Origin: Epilithonimonas xixisoli
Lineage (GTDB): Bacteria; Bacteroidota; Bacteroidia; Flavobacteriales; Weeksellaceae
Direction of reading: 5' to 3'
DNA: 64,000 bases
NCBI RefSeq assembly: GCF_004365655.1
Contig: NZ_SOEO01000001.1
Coordinates: 1,302,001-1,366,000 of the forward strand
The notes under the pieces were generated by a model. It was not told the origin of the DNA, made no database searches, and saw only the letters and a program-made list of their open reading frames with translations. The position numbers were made by a program, and so were the translations under genes. Shown one piece after another: positions 8,999-17,495 of the stretch. Numbering within the stretch: the stretch's first letter is position 1; each line of letters starts with the position of its first letter.

Positions 8999-9067
8999 AA
9001 ATTGTCATTCCGCAGGAATCTGAACGTTAATTTTCTAATTGGCAAGATTCTTTCAGAATGGCAATTT
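8999..9067. repeat. Imperfect inverted repeat, TCATTCCGCAGGAATCT type
   Basis: The 23-base arms at 8999-9021 and 9045-9067 pair at 19 positions. The element lies between pruA and pncA, has no long T-run, and looks like a short extragenic palindromic repeat rather than a classical terminator. Confidence 0.7.
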
Positions 9068-9101
9068 GTATTTTATAACCTATTATAAAAATTAATAACA
9101 G

Positions 9102-9707
9102 ATGAAAAAGGCATTAATAATAGTTGACGTTCAAAATGATTTCTGCGAAGGTGGCGCTTTGGCGGTTCCAGAAGCAAACAGCATCATTCCGTACATCAAT
9201 CTTCTTTTGGAAGAAAATCAATACGACGAAATCATTCTAACGCAAGATTGGCATCCAGCAAATCATAAAAGTTTTGCCTCCAACAACGGAAAAAATGTTG
9301 GTGAAACAATTACGTTAAATGGCGGTTCGCAATTTATGTGGCCAGACCATTGTGTTCAGGGAACTTTTGGGGCAGAGTTTCATAAAGATTTGAATCGTGA
9401 TAAAGTCACGCACATTATTCAAAAAGGAAAAAATGTTGAGATTGACAGCTACAGCGGTTTTCAAGACAACAATCACTTTGTTAAAACTGGATTGGAAGAT
9501 TATTTGAAATATCACGATATTCAGTTGGTTGAGATTGTTGGATTGGCGTTGGATTATTGTGTGAAATTTACCGCAATTGACGCTTTCAATGCAGGATTTA
9601 TCACTTGTCTTCACTTCAACGGAACAAAAGCTGTGAATGTAAAACCTGACAGCGCTAGGAATACGATTTATGATCTGGTTGAGAAAGGAATTACTATTTT
9701 AGCGTAA
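9102..9707 (+). CDS. pncA: Nicotinamidase (bifunctional nicotinamidase/pyrazinamidase)
   Basis: This 201-residue isochorismatase-fold hydrolase deamidates nicotinamide to nicotinate in NAD+ salvage. The catalytic Asp9 (IIVDVQNDF), the lysine of the IIQKG..DSYSGF segment and nucleophile Cys153 (GLALDYCVKFTA) form the expected triad. The metal ligands are visible in TQDWHPANHKSF, and WPDHCVQGT is the family signature. Length is normal. It is flanked by palindromic intergenic repeats on both sides and is probably transcribed alone. Confidence 0.96.
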   Translation: MKKALIIVDVQNDFCEGGALAVPEANSIIPYINLLLEENQYDEIILTQDWHPANHKSFASNNGKNVGETITLNGGSQFMWPDHCVQGTFGAEFHKDLNRDKVTHIIQKGKNVEIDSYSGFQDNNHFVKTGLEDYLKYHDIQLVEIVGLALDYCVKFTAIDAFNAGFITCLHFNGTKAVNVKPDSARNTIYDLVEKGITILA

Positions 9708-9722
9708 ATTCAGTCCAAATTT

Positions 9723-9793
9723 AAAGTCTTCGACTCCGCTCAGACGGACATTGTTAATTAAACTTTGTCACACTGAGCGGAGTCGAAGTCTTT
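9723..9793. repeat. Inverted repeat, CTTCGACTCCGCTCAG / CTGAGCGGAGTCGAAG
   Basis: The 21-base arms at 9723-9743 and 9773-9793 pair with one mismatch, separated by 29 bases. It is the cleanest copy of the CTGAGC..GTCGAAG family in the window and follows the pncA stop codon. Confidence 0.85.
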
Positions 9794-9921
9794 TGTAGTC
9801 AGAACAGCTCTGAAATGAGAAGCACTTTTAAAAATATTTTTGCATATTTCTTGCTATAATTTGAATCGATGATATACGATTATGATTGATTTTAAACTAT
9901 ATTTGAGATAAACAAAAAACG

Positions 9922-10911
9922 ATGAAAAAACAATTTTTCTTTTTCGCTGTATCATTATGCATTTTATCTTGTAAAAAAGAAGTTAAAAAAGTCGCAACAG
10001 TTGATAAAAAAGAAGAAATCACAGTTGATACAATTTCTACCGAAAAGAAAAATCTATCTGATCTTCATATTTTCGATTTATACTCTATGGAAAATGCTGG
10101 AAAGTATGACACATTTATTTCGCTGTCAGACATTTACAATGATTCTTTAGCGGTTCCCGAGGAACTTATTCAAAATCAAAAAACCAAGACTTTTGCCGAG
10201 TTGAAGCATTTTGAATTAACCGGAATTTATCGCGAAAAATTATTAAAAGGAACTTCGCTTTCCGAGACTGACACACTATTTCTTTACGATTACAAAAATG
10301 CAAAATTGGAAAAATTCCCCATTCGCGATTTGAAATCTGTTGCGAACCTGAATCTTTACACCAGCGAAGGCGAGGAAATATCTCATTACGATTATATGAT
10401 TGGCTTTGAACTAAATAAACCAGAAAATTCTCAACAATCTGTAATGTACAAAAGCAATTATAGTTTGGCGTATTTTGGAAAGGAGAATCCATTTTCTGGC
10501 GAAAAAGTGGTTCCAATCCAGTGGAAAAAAACCAGTCGTGACCAATTTCCTTTTCCATTAAAAAATGACAAGAGTTTAGAAAATACTTATTTAGCCAATT
10601 TTGAAAATCTCATCTATTACATTCAGGATTACAAAGGCGAATATGGAATTTATAAAAGAAAATTAGCCGTTGTACAAGACAACAAAGTGACGTTTGCAAA
10701 AACATTTACCAGAGGAGAAGGCGCAGAATTCAGCCCTTTGAATTTCATTAATAATAACGAATACAACGATTGGCAATGGACTGGAAAATTATTTAAGGCT
10801 AAACCGCCTGTTGTTTTTGGATTTGTATCAGAATCGTTTGGTTGTCCGTCTATTACGTTTTTAGATTCTTCATATCCAGAGCTTTATACTGATTGTGATA
10901 ATAGGCATTAG
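9922..10911 (+). CDS. Hypothetical lipoprotein
   Basis: This 329-residue protein starts with a lipoprotein signal (MKKQFFFFAVSLCILSC, lipobox cysteine at 17) followed by a Lys/Glu/Val-rich linker. I do not recognise the mature domain. It ends in a Cys-containing segment (SFGCPSITFLD..YTDCDN) with two cysteines that could form a disulfide. The protein should be anchored in the inner or outer membrane facing the periplasm. It is the first of five consecutive small secreted or lipoprotein genes on this strand (9.9-13.5 kb). Confidence 0.7.
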   Translation: MKKQFFFFAVSLCILSCKKEVKKVATVDKKEEITVDTISTEKKNLSDLHIFDLYSMENAGKYDTFISLSDIYNDSLAVPEELIQNQKTKTFAELKHFELTGIYREKLLKGTSLSETDTLFLYDYKNAKLEKFPIRDLKSVANLNLYTSEGEEISHYDYMIGFELNKPENSQQSVMYKSNYSLAYFGKENPFSGEKVVPIQWKKTSRDQFPFPLKNDKSLENTYLANFENLIYYIQDYKGEYGIYKRKLAVVQDNKVTFAKTFTRGEGAEFSPLNFINNNEYNDWQWTGKLFKAKPPVVFGFVSESFGCPSITFLDSSYPELYTDCDNRH

Positions 10912-10946
10912 AAATATATTTCAAATTAATTATCAAAGCTGTTATA

Positions 10947-11684
10947 ATGAAAAAATCAATCGTTTATCTGTCATTAGTAATGCTATTTGGTTTCAGTTTG
11001 CAATCTTGTGAGAAGAAAGAAAAACAAACGAATACGGAAATTCCAGTCAAAAAAGAACCTAAAGAAAGGAAAGATTCTACGGTTTTCAAAAGTCAATTGA
11101 CACCTGATGAGAAGCTTGAATTGGGGAAGATTTATACTGATACGGTTCAGTTCGTCAACTTTGATGATAATGGCGACGATTGGTATTTTATTGTTAAGAA
11201 AAATAAAGACACCATCAGTTTAATTTACAATAATGATGACCCGAAAATAGTCCGTGGAACTGATTTGGAAATCAAATGGAAAATGGATAGTCTGAGACCA
11301 GCCGGAGACCCAGAATATTTGGATTTCACTGAGTATTTGATTTCTTGGAAAAAACTTAAAAGTAAAAGTTCAGAAAGGGATTTTTCAAAACTCAAAAATC
11401 AAAGTTTTGTGTTAAGTTGCGGAACAGGTTGTGCGATGACTCACAATGTTAAAGCCATTAAGCAAATTAATCCCTCATCAATCAAAGTAACATTTGAAGT
11501 AGAAATGTATGTGAATGAGGAATTGGCTGAAACTTTTGATGAATCCTACATTTTCTATTATGACGATTTTAAAAATCTAATGAAAGTTGCGAGAGAAGGC
11601 GAAACGGAGAATCTTTTGGAAACATTTTTTATGGGTGGCTCCAAAGAATCTTTTAGAAAATTTGGAACTAAATTGATGGAATAA
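10947..11684 (+). CDS. Hypothetical lipoprotein
   Basis: This 245-residue lipoprotein has the signal MKKSIVYLSLVMLFGFSLQSC and a Lys/Glu-rich linker. The mature part is unrecognised and contains a CGTGCAM motif with two close cysteines near residue 155. The leader resembles that of the next gene (..FGFxxQSCxKE), which suggests related lipoproteins, but their mature domains are not obviously alike. It starts 35 bases after the preceding lipoprotein gene and lies 21 bases before the following one, so co-transcription is likely. Confidence 0.7.
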   Translation: MKKSIVYLSLVMLFGFSLQSCEKKEKQTNTEIPVKKEPKERKDSTVFKSQLTPDEKLELGKIYTDTVQFVNFDDNGDDWYFIVKKNKDTISLIYNNDDPKIVRGTDLEIKWKMDSLRPAGDPEYLDFTEYLISWKKLKSKSSERDFSKLKNQSFVLSCGTGCAMTHNVKAIKQINPSSIKVTFEVEMYVNEELAETFDESYIFYYDDFKNLMKVAREGETENLLETFFMGGSKESFRKFGTKLME

Positions 11685-11705
11685 GACTAACAACAGAACC
11701 TAGAA

Positions 11706-12488
11706 ATGAAAAATAAATTCTTTCAAATCCTCTTAATAGCAATTTTTGGATTTTTAGTTCAATCTTGTAAAAAGGAATATGAGCAAGAAAACGTCTCAAA
11801 AACTGAAGTTCAAAAGCCAAAAGACAGTGTAAAATCGGTTTCGGTCATAAAACCTGAAAAGGACATTCAATACAGCATTAATGTTGAGAAGATTGACTCC
11901 CTGGATTACCGTCATTTCGCTATAAAAAATGCTACCAAAAAGAAGACTCTGACTAAAATTACAGACTTCAACAAAGCCAAAAAATTATTGAAAGGCATTG
12001 TTGAATTTAATGATAATTCCGAAGATGGAGACCAATCTGCTGTCAAAAAAATCCATTTCAGAAACGGAAAAGAATATGGTAATACCAATGAATATGATTA
12101 TTACTATTTCATCGCCTATTATCCGGAAGAAGACATTTTGCTTTGCGAAGGCGGACACACAACGGACATCAGTTTTAATTTAAAGAATGGAAAAGAAACC
12201 GAAGAAACCGGAAATCCAGATTATATTAATTTCTCTCCAACTGAAAAATTCAGACTGAATGGACATTTCGGTGGACAGGAATGTTCTGCATATTTCATCC
12301 AAAAGAAAATTGGTAATGATTATGTGAAAATAATTCAATTGGAAAAGGAATTTGAAAAGTTGACCAAAATCTGGCTTTGCGTCGTGAGCGATTCTTTTTG
12401 GGCAGATGATAACACTTTGTATCTCACGGAAGGAAGTAATTTTGAAGGACCTAAAAAATATTTCAAAGTAAAAATTGTTGAAAAATAA
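11706..12488 (+). CDS. Hypothetical lipoprotein
   Basis: This 260-residue lipoprotein has the signal MKNKFFQILLIAIFGFLVQSC and a charged linker. The mature domain is unrecognised; hydrophilic residues and Tyr-rich patches (NEYDYYYFIAYYPEED) suggest a beta-rich periplasmic fold. It follows the preceding lipoprotein by 21 bases in the same orientation and shares its leader pattern. No function is proposed. Confidence 0.7.
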   Translation: MKNKFFQILLIAIFGFLVQSCKKEYEQENVSKTEVQKPKDSVKSVSVIKPEKDIQYSINVEKIDSLDYRHFAIKNATKKKTLTKITDFNKAKKLLKGIVEFNDNSEDGDQSAVKKIHFRNGKEYGNTNEYDYYYFIAYYPEEDILLCEGGHTTDISFNLKNGKETEETGNPDYINFSPTEKFRLNGHFGGQECSAYFIQKKIGNDYVKIIQLEKEFEKLTKIWLCVVSDSFWADDNTLYLTEGSNFEGPKKYFKVKIVEK

Positions 12489-12558
12489 AGTTTGAAATCC
12501 AATACGAGCTAAATTCTCTTGTTTGTTCACTATATTTGATTACAATATTAAAGTCACT

Positions 12559-12999
12559 ATGATGAAGAAATTATTAATATTATTCAGCTTTTTAGCTGTA
12601 TCAATAACGTTTGCTCAGAAAAACAATGACCAAAAGGCTGTTTCCGATGCTTCAGAAAAATTGAGATTAGCAATGATAAGTGGTGACAAAACCATTTTAG
12701 AATCTTTAATTCTACCTGAACTCACTTACGGACATTCCAGCGGTCATATTGATAATGCAAAAGAATTTGTAGAAAAGCTGGTCAGCAAACAATCTAATTT
12801 TCTAAACATTGAAAACACAAACCAATCCATCCAGATTGTTGATAAAACTGCGATTGTCCGTAATCATCTTTATGGAAAAACAGCAGACCTTGGAAAAGAA
12901 CCAGGCGAAGTGAATCTGGATATTTTATACGTTTGGTCGAAGACTAAGAGTGGTTGGAAATTGCTGGCGAGACAGGCTGTGAAAGTGGAGAAGAAATAA
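12559..12999 (+). CDS. Secreted NTF2-like (DUF4440) protein
   Basis: This roughly 146-residue protein has an N-terminal signal (MKKLLILFSFLAVSITFAQ) and one NTF2-like/DUF4440 domain: DASEKLRLAMISGDKTILE at its start and VWSKTKSGWKLLARQAVKV at its end are typical. Such domains form a cone-shaped pocket and may bind or act on small molecules; the ligand is unknown. The start is ATGATG at 12559 or 12562. The frame is open further upstream, but that would put extra residues before the signal peptide. A -7-like TATATTTG lies at 12531-12538. Confidence 0.8.
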   Translation: MMKKLLILFSFLAVSITFAQKNNDQKAVSDASEKLRLAMISGDKTILESLILPELTYGHSSGHIDNAKEFVEKLVSKQSNFLNIENTNQSIQIVDKTAIVRNHLYGKTADLGKEPGEVNLDILYVWSKTKSGWKLLARQAVKVEKK

Positions 13000-13038
13000 A
13001 ATTAAAAAAACACTTACTGATTTTAACAATTGTAATTT

Positions 13039-13512
13039 ATGAGAATATTTGCATTTTTATTTTTCTTAGTTTTCATAAATGGATGTTCGACGCGGACAAT
13101 TAGTTATGACCGTGAGAAAATACTAAAGAAGTATTCGATTGATTATAAAATTTTTGTTGATGACGAAAACTTAGATTTTTCCACAACATATTTAGATAAG
13201 AATAACATAAAGACTGTCTTAATCGACAAGAAAAAGAAAGAATTAAAGATTAATCAGATAAGTAAAGTTGATTTATTTGATCTGAAAAATCTAAATCTCG
13301 ACAGTCTATCTTCAGGACGAAGAGGTTGGGATAAAAAGAAAATCGTCTTGTTAATAATTAATGGAAAAGTTATTCCTGACAGTTTGAAAATCAAAACAAA
13401 ATTAGACCCAAATGCCATAAAGTCTTTTGAAATTGTATCAGAGGAAAAATTAAATAATCTCACTTTTTGCCGCAGAATTGAGGGAGACTTTTTAGTAATT
13501 AAAACAAAGTAA
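13039..13512 (+). CDS. Hypothetical lipoprotein
   Basis: This 157-residue protein begins MRIFAFLFFLVFINGC, a lipoprotein signal with the cysteine at residue 16. The mature part is Lys/Asp-rich and contains LLIINGKVIPDSLK and a downstream DPNAIKSFEIV, a pattern reminiscent of TonB-plug-like carboxypeptidase-regulatory segments. This resemblance is weak and no function is assigned. It is the last of the lipoprotein cluster, and a hairpin follows its stop codon. Confidence 0.65.
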   Translation: MRIFAFLFFLVFINGCSTRTISYDREKILKKYSIDYKIFVDDENLDFSTTYLDKNNIKTVLIDKKKKELKINQISKVDLFDLKNLNLDSLSSGRRGWDKKKIVLLIINGKVIPDSLKIKTKLDPNAIKSFEIVSEEKLNNLTFCRRIEGDFLVIKTK

Positions 13513-13535
13513 AAATCCGCCTCACAGCGGATTTT
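13512..13535. terminator. Bidirectional terminator between lipoprotein gene and putA
   Basis: Perfect 9-base arms AAAATCCGC (13512-13520) and GCGGATTTT (13527-13535) lie between two convergent genes. Confidence 0.8.
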
Positions 13536-13536
13536 C

Positions 13537-14706
13537 CTATTTCGATTTTCTTCTTTTCAATTCTTTATCAATCAGTCCCAATTCTCGTCCGGTTTGTCCT
13601 GCAACTGAGGTATTTTCCTGCGCCCTTCTTGTAAGATACGGAACAACGTCTTTCACAGGTCCGTAAGGCAGATATTTGGCAACGTTGTAATGTTTGTCGG
13701 CAAGATAATAAGTAATGTTATCACTCATCCCGTAAAGCTGTCCAAAATAGATGTGCGGATTGTTGTGCTCCAGATTGTTGGCCTGCATTTTATCCATCAC
13801 CAATTCGGAGGATTTCTCGTTGTGTGTTCCGAAAAATGCTGAAACTTTATCAAGATTCGCCATCACAAAATCAATTCCGGCGTTGTAATTATCGTCGGAA
13901 GCCTGTTTGTTGGGCTGGATTGGGTCTGGGTAATTATTTTCTTCGGCACGTTTTCTTTCTTTCTCCATATAAGCACCACGAACAATTTTATAACCAATAA
14001 GATAGCCTTTTTCTTTCGCTCTTTCAAGATGCGAGTTCATATATTCCAAACGGCCGGTTCTGTACATTTGAATGGTGTTCCAAACGATGGGTTTTTCATG
14101 ATTGTACTTTTCCATCATTTCTTCACAAAGTTGGTCGGCCGCATCTTGCATCCAAGATTCCTCGGCGTCCACCATCACTTTTTTGTTGTTGTCGAAACAG
14201 AGTTTACAGACTTCGTCGAAACGTGTTACTACTCTATTCCATTCTTCTTTTTGGCTGGTGGTGAGTTCTTTGCCTTTCCCAACTTCTTCATAAATATCGA
14301 TTCTACCAAAAGCCGTCGGTTTGAAAACAATAAACGGAATCGCCGGATTACCAACAGAAAATCTGATGATATCTTTGATTTCCTTGCAAACTGCATCAAA
14401 AACCTCTTCTTCTTCTTTTCCTTCAATCGAGTAATCGAAAATGCTTCCAACGCCACGTTTGAACATCTGTTTTACGACAGACATACTTTCCTCGCGGGTT
14501 TCGCCACCGCAAAACTGCTCGAACAAAGTTTGCTTCACGATGCCGTCCACAAATGGAAAATTATTCTTAACTGTAAAATTAAGCAGTGAAACGCCAATAT
14601 TCGTCAATGCAGGCTGTTCGATAGCCTTGAACATCCAATACGCTTTTCTCAGCTGAGCATCCGTTTTATCGGCAAATGCGAGCTTTGTATCATTGAAAAT
14701 ACTCAT
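13537..14706 (-). CDS. Proline dehydrogenase
   Basis: This 389-residue FAD enzyme oxidises proline to 1-pyrroline-5-carboxylate and passes electrons to the quinone pool. KIVRGAYMEKERKR, VDAEESWMQDAAD and the C-terminal YLTRRAQENTS segment are PRODH barrel signatures. It corresponds to the PRODH half of PutA and works with PruA at 7.4 kb. An upstream TTG in frame lies inside the promoter, so the ATG at 14706 (MSIFNDTKLAF) is chosen. The gene is alone on its strand, converging on the lipoprotein cluster. Confidence 0.94.
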   Translation of the reverse strand: MSIFNDTKLAFADKTDAQLRKAYWMFKAIEQPALTNIGVSLLNFTVKNNFPFVDGIVKQTLFEQFCGGETREESMSVVKQMFKRGVGSIFDYSIEGKEEEEVFDAVCKEIKDIIRFSVGNPAIPFIVFKPTAFGRIDIYEEVGKGKELTTSQKEEWNRVVTRFDEVCKLCFDNNKKVMVDAEESWMQDAADQLCEEMMEKYNHEKPIVWNTIQMYRTGRLEYMNSHLERAKEKGYLIGYKIVRGAYMEKERKRAEENNYPDPIQPNKQASDDNYNAGIDFVMANLDKVSAFFGTHNEKSSELVMDKMQANNLEHNNPHIYFGQLYGMSDNITYYLADKHYNVAKYLPYGPVKDVVPYLTRRAQENTSVAGQTGRELGLIDKELKRRKSK

Positions 14707-14721
14707 ATCCAGAATTTGTCC

Positions 14722-14750
14722 CAAAAGTAAATATTATTTCGATTTCAAAA
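14722..14750 (-). promoter_or_regulatory. Proline dehydrogenase promoter
   Basis: On the minus strand a TACTTTTG -7 element (14722-14729) is preceded by TTTTG (14746-14750) with a rather short 16-base spacer. The predicted start leaves a leader of about 10 bases. Confidence 0.55.
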
Positions 14751-14880
14751 TGAATTTTTAGCCGAAATTTTATCATTAATTTAAAATTAACTGACCAAAA
14801 AATCAATATCTCAACATAATTCTAAATCCATCAAACGAACGACAATTTTTGAGTCTAATTTTTATTAATTATTAAAAAGA

Positions 14881-14913
14881 AAACCCTTTCGAAGTTTGAA
14901 CTTGAAAGGGTTT
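14881..14913 (-). terminator. Terminator downstream of purH
   Basis: Arms AAACCCTTTCGAAGTT and AACTTGAAAGGGTTT pair with one bulged base and are followed by a T-rich tract on the minus strand. It lies about 230 bases beyond the purH stop, with repeat copy B in between. Confidence 0.7.
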
Positions 14914-14940
14914 TATTTATTTTAATTAGTTTAATTTTAT

Positions 14941-15097
14941 TTGGGCAGCTATTTGACTTCGTCGAAACCTATTTATAAATTTTTTAGGGCAGCTTTTCCG
15001 CCTTCCGCTCCCAATCTTTTTTGCAGACGATTCCCTATTCATTAGAAATTGAGTACACGCAAAAAAGGATTTCCGCTCAAGTCGGACTGCAGATTCC
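14941..15097 (-). repeat. Intergenic repeat family, copy B
   Basis: In reverse orientation this begins GGAATCTGCAGTCCGACTTG and ends AAAAGCTGCCC. An internal inverted pair TTTTTTGC/GCAAAAAA sits at 15017-15024 and 15059-15066. It closely matches copy A at 63776-63890. A second partial end (TTGGGCAGCT) lies at 14941-14950. Confidence 0.8.
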
Positions 15098-15140
15098 ACG
15101 TAAATCAACGTTTGAACAAAAATTTAGAACTATCTTATTA

Positions 15141-16658
15141 TCAATGCAAGAAATGTCTCATTCCCGTGAACAACATCGGGATTTGATGCTCATTCGCTGC
15201 TTCGATAGAATCATTGTCTCTAATACTTCCACCTGGCTGAATAATCGCCTTGATGCCTTCCTGAGCGCAGAAATCCACCACATCTCGGAAAGGGAAAAAC
15301 GCATCCGAAGCCAAAACCAACTCGCCATCGAATTTCTCTTTGGCTCTTTCAATCGCTTGTTGCGTTGCCCAGATCCTGTTCACTTGTCCACCACCGATTC
15401 CGATGGACTGAACACCGTTTGAAACTACGATTGCGTTGGATTTTACATATTTCACAACTCTTTGCGAAAACAACAATGCTTTTCTTTGTTCGTCTGTTGG
15501 AGCAGTTTCTGTCACTACTTTAATATCTTCTGAGAATTGGTCGTCGGCGCTTTGAACCAACATTCCGCCATCGATTTTTACCCAAGCTTGTTTGTCTGTC
15601 ACTTGGTTTTTGATTTTGATGATTCTAAGGTTTTTCTTTTTTCTAAGGATTTCCAGAGCATCTTCGTCAAAGTCCGTTGCCATCACGATTTCAAGGAAAG
15701 TTTTGTTCAGTTCCTCAGCCGTTGCCGCGTCCACTTTATAATTCATTCCGATGATGCCACCGAAGATGGAAACCGGGTCGCACTCGAATGTTTTGGTGTA
15801 AGTTTCCAAAGCTGAAGTTCCAACCGCAACACCACAAGGCGTTGAGTGTTTCACAGCACAACAAGCCAATTCATCTTTGAACTCATTCACCACTTTCCAA
15901 CATAAATCCATATCTCTCAAATTATTGAAAGACAATTCCTTACCTCCCAAAATTTCGAAATCTTTCATTGCGCCATTTTCGAAAGTCGAAGTGTAATATG
16001 CAGCCGACTGATGAGGATTTTCGCCGTAGCGCAAGTCTGAAACCTTTTTGTAAGAAGCGTTCAGATAAGTTGGATATTCTTCATCCAAAAGCATTCTGGA
16101 AATCGCTGCATCATAAGCGGAAGTCAGATTAAACACTTTTCCAGCCAATTTCTTTCTGGTTTCGATGCTTGAATCGCCATTTTCTGACATTTCATTTTTG
16201 ATGATTTCGTAATCATTCACATCTGTCAAAACCACAACTGAATTAAAATTCTTAGCGGCAGAACGCAACATAGAAGGTCCACCAATGTCGATGAATTCAA
16301 CTTTTTCGTCAAGAGAAATTTCTTTGTTCACGTTCTCGAAAAACGGATAAAGATTAACGATGACCATATCAATCAATCCGATTTCGTACTCCTGAACGGT
16401 TTTCATATGTTCCTCGTTGGAACGAACCGCCAACAATCCGCCGTGAACTTTCGGGTGCAGGGTTTTCACTCTGCCGTCCAGCATTTCCGGAAAATCTGTG
16501 ACTTCATCGATTTGAATTGGACTCAAACCAGCGTCTTTCAAATGTTTGAATGTACCACCGGTGGAAATCAATTCGTAGTTCTGTTTTTCCAGAAATCTTG
16601 CGAAATCCACCAAACCGCTTTTATCAGATACGCTGATAAGTGCTCTCTTTTTACTCAT
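15141..16658 (-). CDS. purH: Bifunctional AICAR transformylase / IMP cyclohydrolase
   Basis: This 505-residue enzyme carries out the last two steps of IMP synthesis. The N-terminal MGS-like cyclohydrolase domain starts [17 protein letters not shown] and includes GGTFKHL and [16 protein letters not shown]. The C-terminal transformylase domain has the catalytic Lys-His pair in [12 protein letters not shown] and the [10 protein letters not shown] and [10 protein letters not shown] motifs. Length is normal. It lies downstream of purN and purM on the same strand, 198 bases after purN, so it may have its own promoter or be the end of the pur operon. Confidence 0.97.
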   Translation of the reverse strand: MSKKRALISVSDKSGLVDFARFLEKQNYELISTGGTFKHLKDAGLSPIQIDEVTDFPEMLDGRVKTLHPKVHGGLLAVRSNEEHMKTVQEYEIGLIDMVIVNLYPFFENVNKEISLDEKVEFIDIGGPSMLRSAAKNFNSVVVLTDVNDYEIIKNEMSENGDSSIETRKKLAGKVFNLTSAYDAAISRMLLDEEYPTYLNASYKKVSDLRYGENPHQSAAYYTSTFENGAMKDFEILGGKELSFNNLRDMDLCWKVVNEFKDELACCAVKHSTPCGVAVGTSALETYTKTFECDPVSIFGGIIGMNYKVDAATAEELNKTFLEIVMATDFDEDALEILRKKKNLRIIKIKNQVTDKQAWVKIDGGMLVQSADDQFSEDIKVVTETAPTDEQRKALLFSQRVVKYVKSNAIVVSNGVQSIGIGGGQVNRIWATQQAIERAKEKFDGELVLASDAFFPFRDVVDFCAQEGIKAIIQPGGSIRDNDSIEAANEHQIPMLFTGMRHFLH

Positions 16659-16856
16659 ACCTTCTCTTTCAAATTTTACTTTTTACAGTTTTATCCAAAC
16701 TGTGATTTACCGGTTCTTTCACCTCCGGATTTACTTTTTATTTTACTTAGATTTTATCTATCATTAATTAAAGTTAATTTGAATTGAAATTTACAAATCA
16801 TTATATTATAATAATTTACGAATTAAAATATTACTTTCACTTTAACTAATTCAATT
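16659..16856 (-). other. purN-purH intergenic leader with SD-like GGAGGTGA and hairpin
   Basis: On the minus strand the segment holds GTAAATCCGGAGGTGAAAG followed by CCGGTAAATC and a perfect ACAGTTT/AAACTGT hairpin about 35 bases before the purH ATG. The GGAGGTGA (16719-16726 region) looks like a strong Shine-Dalgarno sequence but has no start codon at the usual distance. I do not recognise a ZTP or THF riboswitch in it. Confidence 0.4.
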
Positions 16857-17420
16857 CTATTTATTAAGAACCAAATCAATGGCTTTTGGAAAAATATCGT
16901 ACTCGACAAGATGGACTTTTTCAGCTACTTTTTCAGCCGTGTCATTTTCGTCAATCTCAAATTTTCCTTGTAGAATCACTTCGCCTTCATCGATTCCTGA
17001 AGTGACGTAATGAACACTTGCACCACTTTCTTTTTCGCCAGCTTCAATCACAGCATTATGAACGTGATGTCCCCACATCCCTTTTCCACCAAATTTTGGT
17101 AACAACGCTGGATGAATATTAATGATTTTCCCTTCCCATTTTTTGCAGAATTCCGGTTTAAGGATGGATAGAAAACCCGCCAAAACAATCAAATCTGTGT
17201 TCTCGGGAATGGCTTGCTCAAGATTTTCGGAAAAGTCTTTTCCACGTTTGATTAATTCATTCGGGATTTGATGTTTCTGCGCTCTTTCCAGTCCGAAGCA
17301 TTCACGGTCTGCAATGACTTGGATGATTCTTGCATTTCGGATTTCTCCGCTATCAATGCAATCGATAATCCTTTGAAGATTGGTTCCTGAACCTGAAATT
17401 AAAATGGTGATGTTCTTCAT
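16857..17420 (-). CDS. purN: Phosphoribosylglycinamide formyltransferase
   Basis: This 187-residue enzyme transfers a formyl group from 10-formyl-THF to GAR, the third step of purine synthesis. The N-terminal ILISGSGTNLQRII loop binds phosphate. The catalytic residues appear in INIHPALLPKFGGKGMWG (Asn and His) and GIDEGEVI (Asp). GASVHYV is also conserved. The gene lies 75 bases after purM and upstream of purH on the same strand, giving a purM-N-H block. Confidence 0.96.
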   Translation of the reverse strand: MKNITILISGSGTNLQRIIDCIDSGEIRNARIIQVIADRECFGLERAQKHQIPNELIKRGKDFSENLEQAIPENTDLIVLAGFLSILKPEFCKKWEGKIINIHPALLPKFGGKGMWGHHVHNAVIEAGEKESGASVHYVTSGIDEGEVILQGKFEIDENDTAEKVAEKVHLVEYDIFPKAIDLVLNK

Positions 17421-17495
17421 TTTTTTGTAAAATGTAAAAAGTATTAATGTCTTAATGACTCTTTAAAATCGTCAATACTTTTTACTTGAATACAT

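Noticed and set aside
14029-14589. 186-codon open frame on the plus strand opposite proline dehydrogenase
   Set aside because: It is a shadow of the strongly supported PRODH gene; the translation is Phe/His-rich with no recognisable domain.
15021-15422. Open frame on the plus strand across the end of purH
   Set aside because: It begins in intergenic repeat copy B and continues antisense to purH; no protein features.
16659-16856. Possible ZTP or tetrahydrofolate riboswitch upstream of purH
   Set aside because: The conserved sequence blocks of these classes could not be found; only a short SD-like site and a hairpin are present.
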